Source of the DNA: Phycisphaerae bacterium | GTDB taxonomy: Bacteria; Planctomycetota; Phycisphaerae; Sedimentisphaerales; Anaerobacaceae | Direction: 5' to 3' | Length of the DNA stretch: 5,197 bases | Assembly: GCA_030609625.1 (NCBI GenBank) | Contig: JAUWBX010000213.1 | Coordinates: forward strand, 1-5,197 | Shown here: positions 1 through 5,197 of the stretch, one piece after another | How positions within the stretch are numbered: the first letter of the stretch is position 1 | Layout of the letters: every line of letters starts with the position of its first letter | Program-made: the position numbers and the translations under genes | The notes under the pieces: model-generated | Database searches by the model: none | What the model was told of the DNA's origin: nothing | What the model saw: the letters and a program-made list of their open reading frames with translations, nothing else

Positions 1-1
1 A

Positions 2-57
2 CAGAAGTCAGAAGTCAGAGTCTGTCCTCTGTGCTCTGTCCCCTGCCTTCTGTCCTG
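2..57. repeat. Inverted array of 7-base tandem repeats inside the gcvT frame
   Basis: Bases 2-20 are two exact copies of CAGAAGT plus a partial CAGAG. Bases 21-55 are five consecutive 7-base units of the form TCTGTCC: units 1, 3 and 5 are exact, unit 2 has one change (TCTGTGC), and unit 4 is diverged (CCTGCCT). CAGAAGT reversed and rotated is TCTGACT, so the left half is a related unit in the opposite orientation, making a head-to-head array able to fold into an imperfect hairpin. Translated in the gcvT frame it gives a low-complexity Ser/Leu/Cys stretch (SVLCALSPAFCPE) unlike any GcvT sequence. Similar heptamer arrays are dispersed in many environmental bacterial genomes (cyanobacterial STRR-type repeats are a known parallel). 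Its position at the window edge is also where assemblies tend to break. Confidence 0.75.
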
Positions 58-848
58 AAGTGCGGGATTTGCGCGATGGGGATTGTAAAGACGATTGCAG
101 GGTTGACATCGCCCTGCAAGGCCCCAAATCACTGGACGTGCTTTCTGTCGTAATCCGGGACAAAAGAGCCCAGTCGCAAATTGCCGATTTGCGACCGTTT
201 CAGTTCATGGAGACGGATATTAAGGGCATTGGATGCTTAGTCTCGCGCACCGGCTACACGGGGGCCAAAAGCGGATTTGAATTGTTCGTGCACCCGGAGA
301 GGGCATCGCAACTGTGGGAGACGATTCTCCATGCGGGAAAGCCATTGGGGCTGCTGCCGTGCGGCCTGGGTGCGCGTGATAGCCTGAGAATCGAGGCTGG
401 TCTTCCACTTTACGGACATGAACTCGCAGGCAAGTTTGGCATTTCACCGTTCGAGGCTGGATACGGCTGGGCCGTCAAGTTGGAAAAAGAGTTCTTTATC
501 GGCAAGACGGCCATGGAACGGATATCCAGAGAATATGATATGAAGGTTGCCAGGATTGAATTGCCGGGAACAAAGGGTATCCGGCCCGTTCGACAAAACG
601 ATGGTGTGCTGGACAAACACGGCCGAAGTATTGGTTGGGTGTTGAGTTGTGCAAGAATAGGTGAAAAACAAATTGCTCTGGTTTATGTGGACAGGGAATC
701 TTTAAAAGAGAACGACGCAGTGGGGCTCTATTATTCGGCAAGAAGCCGCAGTCATATCCAGCAAGGCAGGAAACAGAGCATTGACAAGGGAGAACTTCTG
801 GAACCGGACCTTACAGGCAAGGTCGTGTATCGATTTGTTAAATTCTAA
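3..848 (+). CDS. gcvT: Aminomethyltransferase (glycine cleavage T-protein), 5' partial
   Basis: T-protein takes the aminomethyl group from lipoyl-GcvH, releases ammonia and forms 5,10-methylene-tetrahydrofolate in the cytoplasm. Numbering from the GTG at 60, family landmarks are ALQGPKS (18-24), SRTGYTG (62-68) followed by GFELFVHP, CGLGARDSLRIEAGLPLYGHE (101-121), an EAGYGWAVKLEKEFFIGK stretch (132-149), then the C-terminal barrel to residue 262. In the family ALQGP lies roughly 130-140 residues or more from the N-terminus, so the N-terminal folate-domain segment with the catalytic aspartate lies outside the window. The frame has no stop back to base 3, and GTG-60 has no Shine-Dalgarno, so 60 is probably not the true start; homology appears to begin near VRDLRD (codon 60). 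Codons 1-19 of the open frame are encoded by a 7-base repeat array and may be an insertion. An Ala stands where GYTGE usually has Glu. The stop is 14 bases before gcvH. Identity is certain; only the 5' structure is unclear. Confidence 0.93.
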   Translation, partial: RSQKSESVLCALSPAFCPEVRDLRDGDCKDDCRVDIALQGPKSLDVLSVVIRDKRAQSQIADLRPFQFMETDIKGIGCLVSRTGYTGAKSGFELFVHPERASQLWETILHAGKPLGLLPCGLGARDSLRIEAGLPLYGHELAGKFGISPFEAGYGWAVKLEKEFFIGKTAMERISREYDMKVARIELPGTKGIRPVRQNDGVLDKHGRSIGWVLSCARIGEKQIALVYVDRESLKENDAVGLYYSARSRSHIQQGRKQSIDKGELLEPDLTGKVVYRFVKF

Positions 849-862
849 TCGGAGAGAACAAT

Positions 863-1243
863 ATGGTCATAGAGGGATTACTTTACACAAAGGACCACGA
901 GTGGGCAAGGATTGATGCGGACGTCGCAACAATTGGGATCACGGATTATGCCCAGCAGATGTTGGGCGAACTCGTATTCGTGGAACTGCCCGATATTGGG
1001 AAGAAATTTGCCGGACACGATGAGCTGGCTGTCGTAGAAAGCACCAAAGCAGCAAACGACATCTACTCTCCAGTGGCCGGAAAAGTCATCGAAGTCAACG
1101 GCGAACTTGAGTCTCAACCGGAGCTGATTAACCAAGATTGCTACAATGCGGGCTGGATTTGTAAATTGCAAATCACTGACACGAAATCCGTTGAGAGCTT
1201 GATGGATTCAAAGCAATATGAAGAGTATTTAGGTGGACATTAG
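863..1243 (+). CDS. gcvH: Glycine cleavage system H-protein
   Basis: This is the lipoyl carrier that shuttles the aminomethyl group between P-, T- and L-proteins. The product is 126 residues, the usual size. The N-terminus LYTKDHEWARID (7-18) followed by IGITDYAQQMLGELVFVELP (24-43) is the classic H-protein opening, and VESTKAANDIYSPVAG (58-73) is the lipoylation loop, with Lys62 the expected lipoate attachment site. NAGWICKLQI (95-104) is the conserved C-terminal strand. The ATG is preceded by GGAGAG (851-856) with a 6-base spacer, and the start matches the family N-terminus. It sits 14 bases after gcvT and 78 bases before gcvPA. Lipoylation enzymes are not encoded nearby in the window. Nothing is missing. 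Confidence 0.97.
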   Translation: MVIEGLLYTKDHEWARIDADVATIGITDYAQQMLGELVFVELPDIGKKFAGHDELAVVESTKAANDIYSPVAGKVIEVNGELESQPELINQDCYNAGWICKLQITDTKSVESLMDSKQYEEYLGGH

Positions 1244-1244
1244 A

Positions 1245-1291
1245 GCTGCTGTGGACTACATCCGGCGAGCAGCAAATACGGCTTCGAAGCC
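1245..1291 (+). other. Palindromes in the gcvH-gcvPA gap
   Basis: The 78-base spacer holds a 6-bp inverted repeat, GCTGCT (1245-1250) with AGCAGC (1268-1273), and directly after it a perfect 12-base palindrome, GGCTTCGAAGCC (1280-1291). A further CAGCAG at 1296-1301 could pair with CTGCTG at 1246-1251 as an alternative. No U-run follows, so this is not a standard terminator. It could be a processing or stability element that adjusts the level of GcvH relative to GcvP, or simple spacer DNA. The base pairing is seen directly; the function is inference. Confidence 0.35.
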
Positions 1292-1309
1292 AATTCAGCA
1301 GTTTTGTTT

Positions 1310-1313
1310 GGAG
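1310..1313 (+). promoter_or_regulatory. Ribosome binding site that sets the gcvPA start
   Basis: GGAG lies 8 bases before ATG-1322. An in-frame TTG at 1304 would start before this site, so the site supports the ATG as the real start. Confidence 0.7.
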
Positions 1314-1321
1314 TATTGAAG

Positions 1322-2653
1322 ATGCCTTTTATATCAAATACACCGCAGCAGCAAGAGCAGATGCTTGCAGAGATTGGGCTGACGATGGATGAGCTTTTTG
1401 ACGATGTTCCCCGGGAGCTCATGGCCGAGGCGTTTGACTTGCCGCGTGGTTTGAGCGAACAGGAAACTCGAAACAGGCTAATGGAGCTGGCAGAGAAGAA
1501 CGCCACACATCTCACCTGTTTTTTGGGCGGCGGTTTCTACGACCATTTCATCCCGGCTGCGGTTCATTCTATTGTTTCACGCAGCGAATTCTATACTGCA
1601 TACACACCTTATCAGCCTGAACTATCGCAGGGTGTTCTCCAGGCAACTTACGAATACCAGTCGATGATTTGTCGCTTGACGGAAATGGAGGTTGCGAACG
1701 CCTCACTATATGATGGCGGGACTGCCCTCTATGAAGCAATGATGATGGCTCTGCGTATTACAGACCGAAACAAAGTAATTGTTGACGACAGTGTCAATCC
1801 TATTTACCGCGTAATGATCCATTCGTACACGCAGAATCTCAAGATTGAGCTTGAACAGACCCATTGCGAAGACGGCCTAACCAACCGCGACCAGATATTG
1901 CAGATAATCGATGACAAAACTGCTGCGGTTATTGTACAGAACCCTAACTTTTTCGGGTGCATCGACGAGTTCAGCGACATTGCCGAGGCTGCGCACGACA
2001 AAGGGAGTTTGTTAATTGTCTCGTCCTATCCCGTTTCGCTGGGGATACTGAAAACGCCGGCAGCGATGGGTGCCGATATAGTAACAGGCGAAGGGCAAAG
2101 CCTGGGCATACCGATGTCCTTTGGCGGACCGTATCTGGGTTTTATGGCGTCGGCAAAGCAATACGTTCGAAAGATGCCGGGGCGGATCGCAGGTGAAACT
2201 CTCGATATGTCCGGTCAGAAAGCATACGTCCTTACGCTCCAGACGCGCGAACAGCACATACGTAGAGACAAAGCGACCTCGAACATTTGCTCAAACGAAG
2301 CTCTGTGTGCGCTGACTGCGCTTGTTTATCTCTCGCTGCTCGGCACCCAAGGCCTCAGGGAAACAGCACAACTTTGCGCTGATAAGGCAAAATATGCGTA
2401 CAAGCGACTGACGGCAATACCGGGCGTAGAACCGCATTTTAGGGGAAAATGGTTCTTCAACGAATTCGTGCTGGACCTGCCGTATGAGGCGGCAGATGTG
2501 ATTGCCAGGTTGATAGAAAAGCGTTTTGCTGCAGGTTTCCCTTTAGGCAGATATTACGATGGTATGGAGAATTCTATTTTGATCTCTGTAACCGAGAAGA
2601 GAACCAAACAAGAAATTGGCATGTTGGCCGAAGCCCTGGAGAGTGTTTTATGA
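1322..2653 (+). CDS. gcvPA: Glycine dehydrogenase (decarboxylating) subunit 1, P-protein alpha
   Basis: This is the N-terminal half of the split P-protein. It forms an alpha2beta2 enzyme with GcvPB that decarboxylates glycine and transfers aminomethyl to lipoyl-GcvH. It has the PLP-transferase fold, but the PLP lysine is in the beta subunit. With ATG-1322 the product is 443 residues, normal for the family. The opening MPFISNT..QQEQMLAEIG is the standard subunit-1 N-terminus, so the six extra residues from TTG-1304 are rejected. Other family stretches are FLGGGFYDHFIPA (about 67-79), TAYTPYQPELSQG, the YDGGTALYEA region, GEGQSLGIPMSFGGPYLGF (256-274) and RKMPGRIAGETLD followed by QTREQHIRRDKATSNICSN. 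The last four bases (ATGA) overlap the gcvPB start, which indicates translational coupling and equal subunit supply. No frameshift or missing region is visible. Confidence 0.97.
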   Translation: MPFISNTPQQQEQMLAEIGLTMDELFDDVPRELMAEAFDLPRGLSEQETRNRLMELAEKNATHLTCFLGGGFYDHFIPAAVHSIVSRSEFYTAYTPYQPELSQGVLQATYEYQSMICRLTEMEVANASLYDGGTALYEAMMMALRITDRNKVIVDDSVNPIYRVMIHSYTQNLKIELEQTHCEDGLTNRDQILQIIDDKTAAVIVQNPNFFGCIDEFSDIAEAAHDKGSLLIVSSYPVSLGILKTPAAMGADIVTGEGQSLGIPMSFGGPYLGFMASAKQYVRKMPGRIAGETLDMSGQKAYVLTLQTREQHIRRDKATSNICSNEALCALTALVYLSLLGTQGLRETAQLCADKAKYAYKRLTAIPGVEPHFRGKWFFNEFVLDLPYEAADVIARLIEKRFAAGFPLGRYYDGMENSILISVTEKRTKQEIGMLAEALESVL

Positions 2654-4095
2654 AGCTTGTATTTGAAAAGAGCGTTCCCGGACGCAGAGCGGTTCGAATA
2701 GCTCCGACTAATGTCCCTAAGATAAACATAAGAAGTGATCTGCTGCGACAAAAACCTGCAAATCTGCCGGAGCTTAGTGAGCTTGATGTGGTAAGGCACT
2801 TCACTGAGCTGTCGCGTCGAAATTTCGGCGTTGACAATAATTTCTACCCACTTGGCTCATGCACAATGAAATACAATCCCAAAGTTGCCGAGCATATTGC
2901 TTCCTATCCCGGCTTTGCCGACTTACATCCTTTGCTGCCTCAGCTAAGGATGGGCGGAATGCTCACGCAGGGCGCACTGCGAGTCCTCCACGAGATTGAC
3001 CTGCTGCTTCGCGAAATAACCGGCATGGCAGAATTTACCATGCAGCCTCTGGCAGGTGCACACGGGGAGTTGACCGGTATGATGATTATGGCGGCTTACC
3101 ATCGGGAGCAAGGCAATAAGAAAACGACTATTCTTATTCCAGACAGCGCTCACGGGACGAATCCCGCCAGCGCTGCAATCGCTGGCTACAGCGTTGTCTC
3201 CATACCCAGCAACGACAGTGGTGTCATGGATATTGAAGCGGTCAGGCAGCATCTGAACGATGATGTTGCCGGCCTCATGCTGACCTGCCCGAATACCCTG
3301 GGCATATTCAATCCGCATGTTAAGGATATCTGCGATCTAATCCATAGCGTTGATGGATTAACTTACTACGACGGGGCCAATCTAAATGCGATAGTCGGCA
3401 AGGCTCGGCCCGGTGACTTCGGTTTCGACATCGTGCATCTGAACCTGCACAAGACCTTCGCCACACCGCATGGCGGAGGTGGACCGGGAGCCGGCCCCGT
3501 GGGGGTTAAGAAAAAGCTGGTGCCCTTCCTGCCGGTATCCGTTGTAATAAAACGTAACGACGGTACGTACGCGCTGCAATACGACCGCCCTAAATCTATT
3601 GGCTATATCGCACCATTCTATGGCAACTTTGGAGTCGTCCTGAAAGCTTACGTCTATATACTAATGCTCGGCAAAGAAGGTCTCTGCCGAGTGGCGGAAA
3701 ATGCCGTGCTTAACGCCAATTACGTGAAAGAGAGACTCAAGGGTCATTACAGACTTGCCTTTGACAGGCTTTGTAAACACGAGTGCGTTTTCACCATATC
3801 GGAGCGTATGGCACAAAATGGAATTCACGCAGTAGATATTGCAAAGGCACTCATAGACAAAGGTTTCCATCCCCCGACCGTTTATTTCCCAACGATTGTA
3901 AAGGACGCAATGATGATAGAGCCAACCGAGACCGAAAGCAAAGAGACACTCGATAGCTTTATCGATGCCATGATAGAAATTGCAGAGCAGGCTGAGAATG
4001 AGCCGGAAAAACTGAAGACTACTCCAACAACTGCTGTGGTTTGTCGTCCGAATGAGACTATCGCAGCAAAGAACCTGAACATCGCTTACTTGTAA
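2650..4095 (+). CDS. gcvPB: Glycine dehydrogenase (decarboxylating) subunit 2, P-protein beta
   Basis: This is the catalytic PLP subunit of the split P-protein, 481 residues, a full-length member. Lys268 in HLNLHKTFATPHGGGGPG is the expected PLP Schiff-base lysine, followed by the glycine-rich loop. Other active-site stretches are FYPLGSCTMKYNPK (65-78), PLAGAHGE (133-140, His138), DSAHGTNPASA (165-175, His168) and DGANLNAI with Asp241, the usual pyridine-nitrogen partner. The C-terminus (TTPTTAVVCRPNETIAAK) resembles the family tail. The ATG overlaps the gcvPA stop, and GGAGAG at 2638-2643 inside gcvPA is its ribosome binding site, 6 bases before the start. It is the last gene of the operon here; no lpd or lipoate gene follows. 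Confidence 0.97.
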   Translation: MKLVFEKSVPGRRAVRIAPTNVPKINIRSDLLRQKPANLPELSELDVVRHFTELSRRNFGVDNNFYPLGSCTMKYNPKVAEHIASYPGFADLHPLLPQLRMGGMLTQGALRVLHEIDLLLREITGMAEFTMQPLAGAHGELTGMMIMAAYHREQGNKKTTILIPDSAHGTNPASAAIAGYSVVSIPSNDSGVMDIEAVRQHLNDDVAGLMLTCPNTLGIFNPHVKDICDLIHSVDGLTYYDGANLNAIVGKARPGDFGFDIVHLNLHKTFATPHGGGGPGAGPVGVKKKLVPFLPVSVVIKRNDGTYALQYDRPKSIGYIAPFYGNFGVVLKAYVYILMLGKEGLCRVAENAVLNANYVKERLKGHYRLAFDRLCKHECVFTISERMAQNGIHAVDIAKALIDKGFHPPTVYFPTIVKDAMMIEPTETESKETLDSFIDAMIEIAEQAENEPEKLKTTPTTAVVCRPNETIAAKNLNIAYL

Positions 4096-4133
4096 AGGTT
4101 GGAATACGAAGAGATCGTGATGCACAAACGGTT

Positions 4134-4185
4134 TTCGACGGGCAATCCCTCGACTATGCTCGGGATGGTGGGCCTGTCGAACCAT
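4134..4185. repeat. Palindromic dispersed repeat downstream of gcvPB (VRQAHHPE type)
   Basis: The outer arms TTCGACGGGC (4134-4143) and GCCTGTCGAA (4172-4181) pair over 10 bp with one G-U. Inside them ATCCC (4145-4149) pairs with GGGAT (4162-4166), giving a nested stem. Read on the minus strand the element encodes the artefact peptide MVRQAHHPEHSRGI, which I recognise as a recurring spurious translation of a short dispersed repeat in many environmental bacterial genomes. It starts 39 bases after the gcvPB stop. It may act in the transcript as a 3' stabilising or terminating structure, but no U-run follows. The structure is seen in the sequence; repeat family membership is from general knowledge. 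Confidence 0.75.
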
Positions 4186-4191
4186 TTTCAC

Positions 4192-4215
4192 GTTCCGCCT
4201 CGGCTGCGAGGGAAC
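4192..4215 (+). terminator. Hairpin after gcvPB, possible operon 3' end
   Basis: GTTC (4192-4195) pairs with GAAC (4212-4215) and CCTCG (4198-4202) with CGAGG (4207-4211), with a two-base bulge and a GCTG loop. The 9-bp GC-rich stem is 97 bases past the gcvPB stop and directly follows the dispersed repeat. It lacks the U-run of an intrinsic terminator (TATATTGC follows), so termination here is only a possibility. No better terminator candidate is visible between gcvPB and the next promoter. Confidence 0.3.
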
Positions 4216-4600
4216 TATATTGCATCCACTCGAGTATTGTTATGTCACAACGTCAAACCGTGACTCGGTAAATATGAAAGAGCTGACAGTGTCTCAAGCT
4301 GCCGGCCCTTTGCATTCTCATTTTGCCAGTGTTGTTATTAAGGTGTCACCCTCAGGACAATAATAAGCCAGCGTAGAAAACTAAAGACCCCGTGCTGCCC
4401 CCCTTACCAGGTCGATAGTTAAGGTGCACACGTAATTCCTGATTTTCCGCCGTGGGACGAGAATATGGCCTCACGCGAATCGCTGGTGGTCTTAAACCAT
4501 GTCTCGACCATACTCGTTTATTATACTATCACAATTCCGTCTTGTCAAACTATATCCCGGTATAGCCACACCCAACGGGCCACATTAACGGTTAAAGTGA
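4216..4600. other. Non-coding stretch with no recognised feature
   Basis: About 385 bases with no reading frame that has both a ribosome binding site and family resemblance, and no tRNA-like or rRNA sequence. Weak structure only: an AT-rich 8-bp stem, 4332-4339 with 4359-4366 (one G-U); a 5-bp inverted repeat, CTATA (4550-4554) with TATAG (4561-4565); and 14 bases at 4503-4516 that match the core of the dispersed repeat at 4149-4162 in 12 positions. A 29-codon frame from ATG-4274 to the TAA at 4361 lacks a ribosome binding site. The stretch may hold decayed mobile DNA or an undescribed RNA, but nothing here proves either. Confidence 0.5.
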
Positions 4601-4629
4601 TTGACATCGGATGCAGAACTCTGTATCAT
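4601..4629 (+). promoter_or_regulatory. Sigma-70 type promoter for the oxidoreductase gene
   Basis: A perfect -35 box TTGACA (4601-4606) is separated by exactly 17 bases from TATCAT (4624-4629), which matches the -10 consensus at five of six positions. Transcription would begin near 4636, giving a leader of about 187 bases before the ATG at 4823. This sets the oxidoreductase gene apart from the gcv operon. The boxes are seen directly; activity is inferred. Confidence 0.65.
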
Positions 4630-4651
4630 AAGATTAAAATGTGCAGTCCGC

Positions 4652-4695
4652 AGTCCTAAGGACTCCTTACGGAGGACGCCTTGCGGCGGAGCGCC
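4652..4695 (+). repeat. Alternating GC-rich inverted repeats in the 5' leader
   Basis: Two 14-base units, 4660-4673 and 4674-4687, agree at 11 of 14 positions and share GGAC-N-CCTT-N-CGG; a truncated third begins at 4688. Each unit also forms stems with its neighbours: AGTCC/GGACT (4652-4656 with 4660-4664), CTCC/GGAG (4663-4666 with 4671-4674), CGCC/GGCG (4677-4680 with 4685-4688) and GGCG/CGCC (4685-4688 with 4692-4695). Several of these exclude one another, and GTCCT (4653-4657) can also pair with AGGAC (4673-4677). It begins about 16 bases after the predicted transcription start. The look is that of a small palindromic dispersed element, but a regulatory leader is possible. Confidence 0.55.
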
Positions 4696-4742
4696 ATCTT
4701 ATGAAGTCAAATGGAAAATCTAAGTTGTTTTTTCTTGTGTTC

Positions 4743-4764
4743 AAGGCGACGGATGCGTTGCCTT
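4743..4764 (+). promoter_or_regulatory. Leader hairpin upstream of the oxidoreductase start
   Basis: AAGGCGAC (4743-4750) pairs with GTTGCCTT (4757-4764) over 8 bp with one G-U, closing a six-base loop GGATGC. It ends 46 bases before the ribosome binding site and is followed by A-rich unpaired sequence, so it would not block translation by itself. A T-run (4728-4733) precedes rather than follows it, so it is not a terminator. It could stabilise the 5' end of the mRNA; function unknown. Confidence 0.35.
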
Positions 4765-4810
4765 ATACCCATAATAAGAAAGCAAATTCCTATCAACTCT
4801 ATTATCAACC

Positions 4811-4816
4811 AAGGAG
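4811..4816 (+). promoter_or_regulatory. Ribosome binding site of the oxidoreductase gene
   Basis: AAGGAG, 6 bases before ATG-4823, is a strong Shine-Dalgarno in A-rich surroundings. It decides the start in favour of 4823 over out-of-frame ATGs further upstream at 4702 and 4711. Confidence 0.85.
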
Positions 4817-4822
4817 AAAAAC

Positions 4823-5197
4823 ATGACTCAATCCATCAACAAGTCCAACGTCAACCGTCGAGAGTTTCTCAAACAAAGTGGTGCACTGGCCGCAGGTGCT
4901 GCGGTGCTCGGGAGCATCTCGCCCGTCGCCTTCGCCCGCGACGACAACACGATTCGCCTGGCCCTGATAGGCTGCGGCGGTCGCGGTGCCGGGGCCGTTG
5001 GCGATGCTCTGGGTGTTCCTAACGCAGGGCCTATAAAATTGTATGCGATGGCCGACCTCTACGAAAACCGAATGGAATCACGCCTCAAAGCACTAAAGAA
5101 AAGGTTCCCGGACAAGGTGGACGTCAGCGCAGGACACAAGTTCATCGGTTTCGATGCCTACAAAAAGGCCGTTGACATTCTCAGGCCCGGTGATATC
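4823..5197 (+). CDS. Tat-exported Gfo/Idh/MocA family oxidoreductase, 3' partial
   Basis: Only the first 125 residues are present; the frame is open at the window end. The N-terminus is a twin-arginine signal: NRREFLK (11-17), a hydrophobic Ala/Gly/Leu/Val-rich core to about residue 36, and an AFA site with likely cleavage after Ala38. A Rossmann domain follows at once: IRLALIGCGGRGAGA (44-58) with the GxGGRG nucleotide-binding loop, then KLYAMADLYENR (72-83), where Asp78 at the end of strand 2 is placed to bind the NAD(P) ribose. HKFIGFDAYKKAVD matches the family's next segment. Family members oxidise or reduce sugars, inositols and related polyols, often in glycan breakdown; Tat export implies folding with cofactor in the cytoplasm and work in the periplasm. 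Planctomycetes carry very many such paralogues. The catalytic EKP-type motif lies beyond the window, so neither substrate nor activity can be told. It has its own promoter and no evident link to gcv. Confidence 0.9.
   Translation, partial: MTQSINKSNVNRREFLKQSGALAAGAAVLGSISPVAFARDDNTIRLALIGCGGRGAGAVGDALGVPNAGPIKLYAMADLYENRMESRLKALKKRFPDKVDVSAGHKFIGFDAYKKAVDILRPGDI

Noticed and set aside
1304..1321. TTG start giving gcvPA six extra residues
   Set aside because: The GGAG ribosome binding site lies after the TTG and is well spaced for ATG-1322, whose product begins with the standard family N-terminus.
3661..4191. Minus-strand frame of 176 codons opposite the end of gcvPB
   Set aside because: It is antisense to the conserved gcvPB, and its N-terminus is the translated dispersed repeat (MVRQAHHPEHSRGI), a known type of artefact.
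4274..4363. Small frame MKELTVSQAAGPLHSHF..., 29 codons, vaguely like an antitoxin N-terminus
   Set aside because: No ribosome binding site, too short, and no partner toxin frame nearby; resemblance is limited to a few residues.
4338..4426. Two copies of TTAAGGTG (4338-4345 and 4419-4426) as possible element ends
   Set aside because: An 8-base match is expected by chance in this much sequence, and the flanks do not align.
4522..4527. TATACT as a second -10 box
   Set aside because: No acceptable -35 box lies 16-18 bases upstream.
4465..4659. Plus-strand frame of 64 codons in the intergenic region
   Set aside because: No ribosome binding site, no recognisable domain, and it runs through the promoter of the next gene.
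4641..4826. Plus-strand frame of 61 codons across the leader
   Set aside because: Its first third merely translates the GC-rich inverted repeats (LRTPYGGRLAAERH); there is no ribosome binding site and no family resemblance.
4711..5022. Plus-strand frame of 103 codons overlapping the oxidoreductase start
   Set aside because: It is out of frame with the Tat/Rossmann protein, has an arginine-rich shadow composition and no ribosome binding site.

Overview
The window carries most of a glycine cleavage operon followed by a separate transcription unit for a secreted-type oxidoreductase. The order on the + strand is gcvT (5' end missing), gcvH, gcvPA, gcvPB, a gap of about 730 bases without a convincing gene, then the first 125 codons of a Tat-exported Gfo/Idh/MocA family protein that runs off the right edge. 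The P-protein is split into two subunits, as in many non-proteobacterial lineages.

The best guess for the host is a planctomycete (Phycisphaerae/Sedimentisphaerales-like), probably from an environmental genome. The grounds are the Tat-signal Gfo/Idh/MocA protein of a type greatly expanded in that phylum, the long-form GcvT style sequence, and several short dispersed repeats of kinds common in such genomes. This is inference from family resemblance; no marker gene is present to prove it.

Bases 1-848 hold the C-terminal two thirds of gcvT. The first 57 bases are an inverted array of 7-base repeats that stays open in the gcvT frame. Bases 863-4095 hold gcvH, gcvPA and gcvPB, with a 14-base gap, a 78-base gap containing palindromes, and a 4-base ATGA overlap, so the four genes look co-transcribed. 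GcvP (alpha+beta) decarboxylates glycine and loads aminomethyl onto the lipoyl lysine of GcvH; GcvT releases ammonia and passes the carbon to tetrahydrofolate. The lipoamide dehydrogenase (L-protein) that reoxidises GcvH is not in the window.

Bases 4096-4822 contain a palindromic dispersed repeat just after gcvPB, a second hairpin, about 385 bases with nothing recognisable, a near-consensus sigma-70 type promoter (TTGACA-17-TATCAT), a block of alternating GC-rich inverted repeats, and an 8-bp hairpin before the ribosome binding site of the oxidoreductase gene. The most interesting non-coding features are the 7-base array inside gcvT and the structured leader of about 187 bases in front of the oxidoreductase gene. 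I see no evidence of a new multi-gene system; the coding content is conventional.
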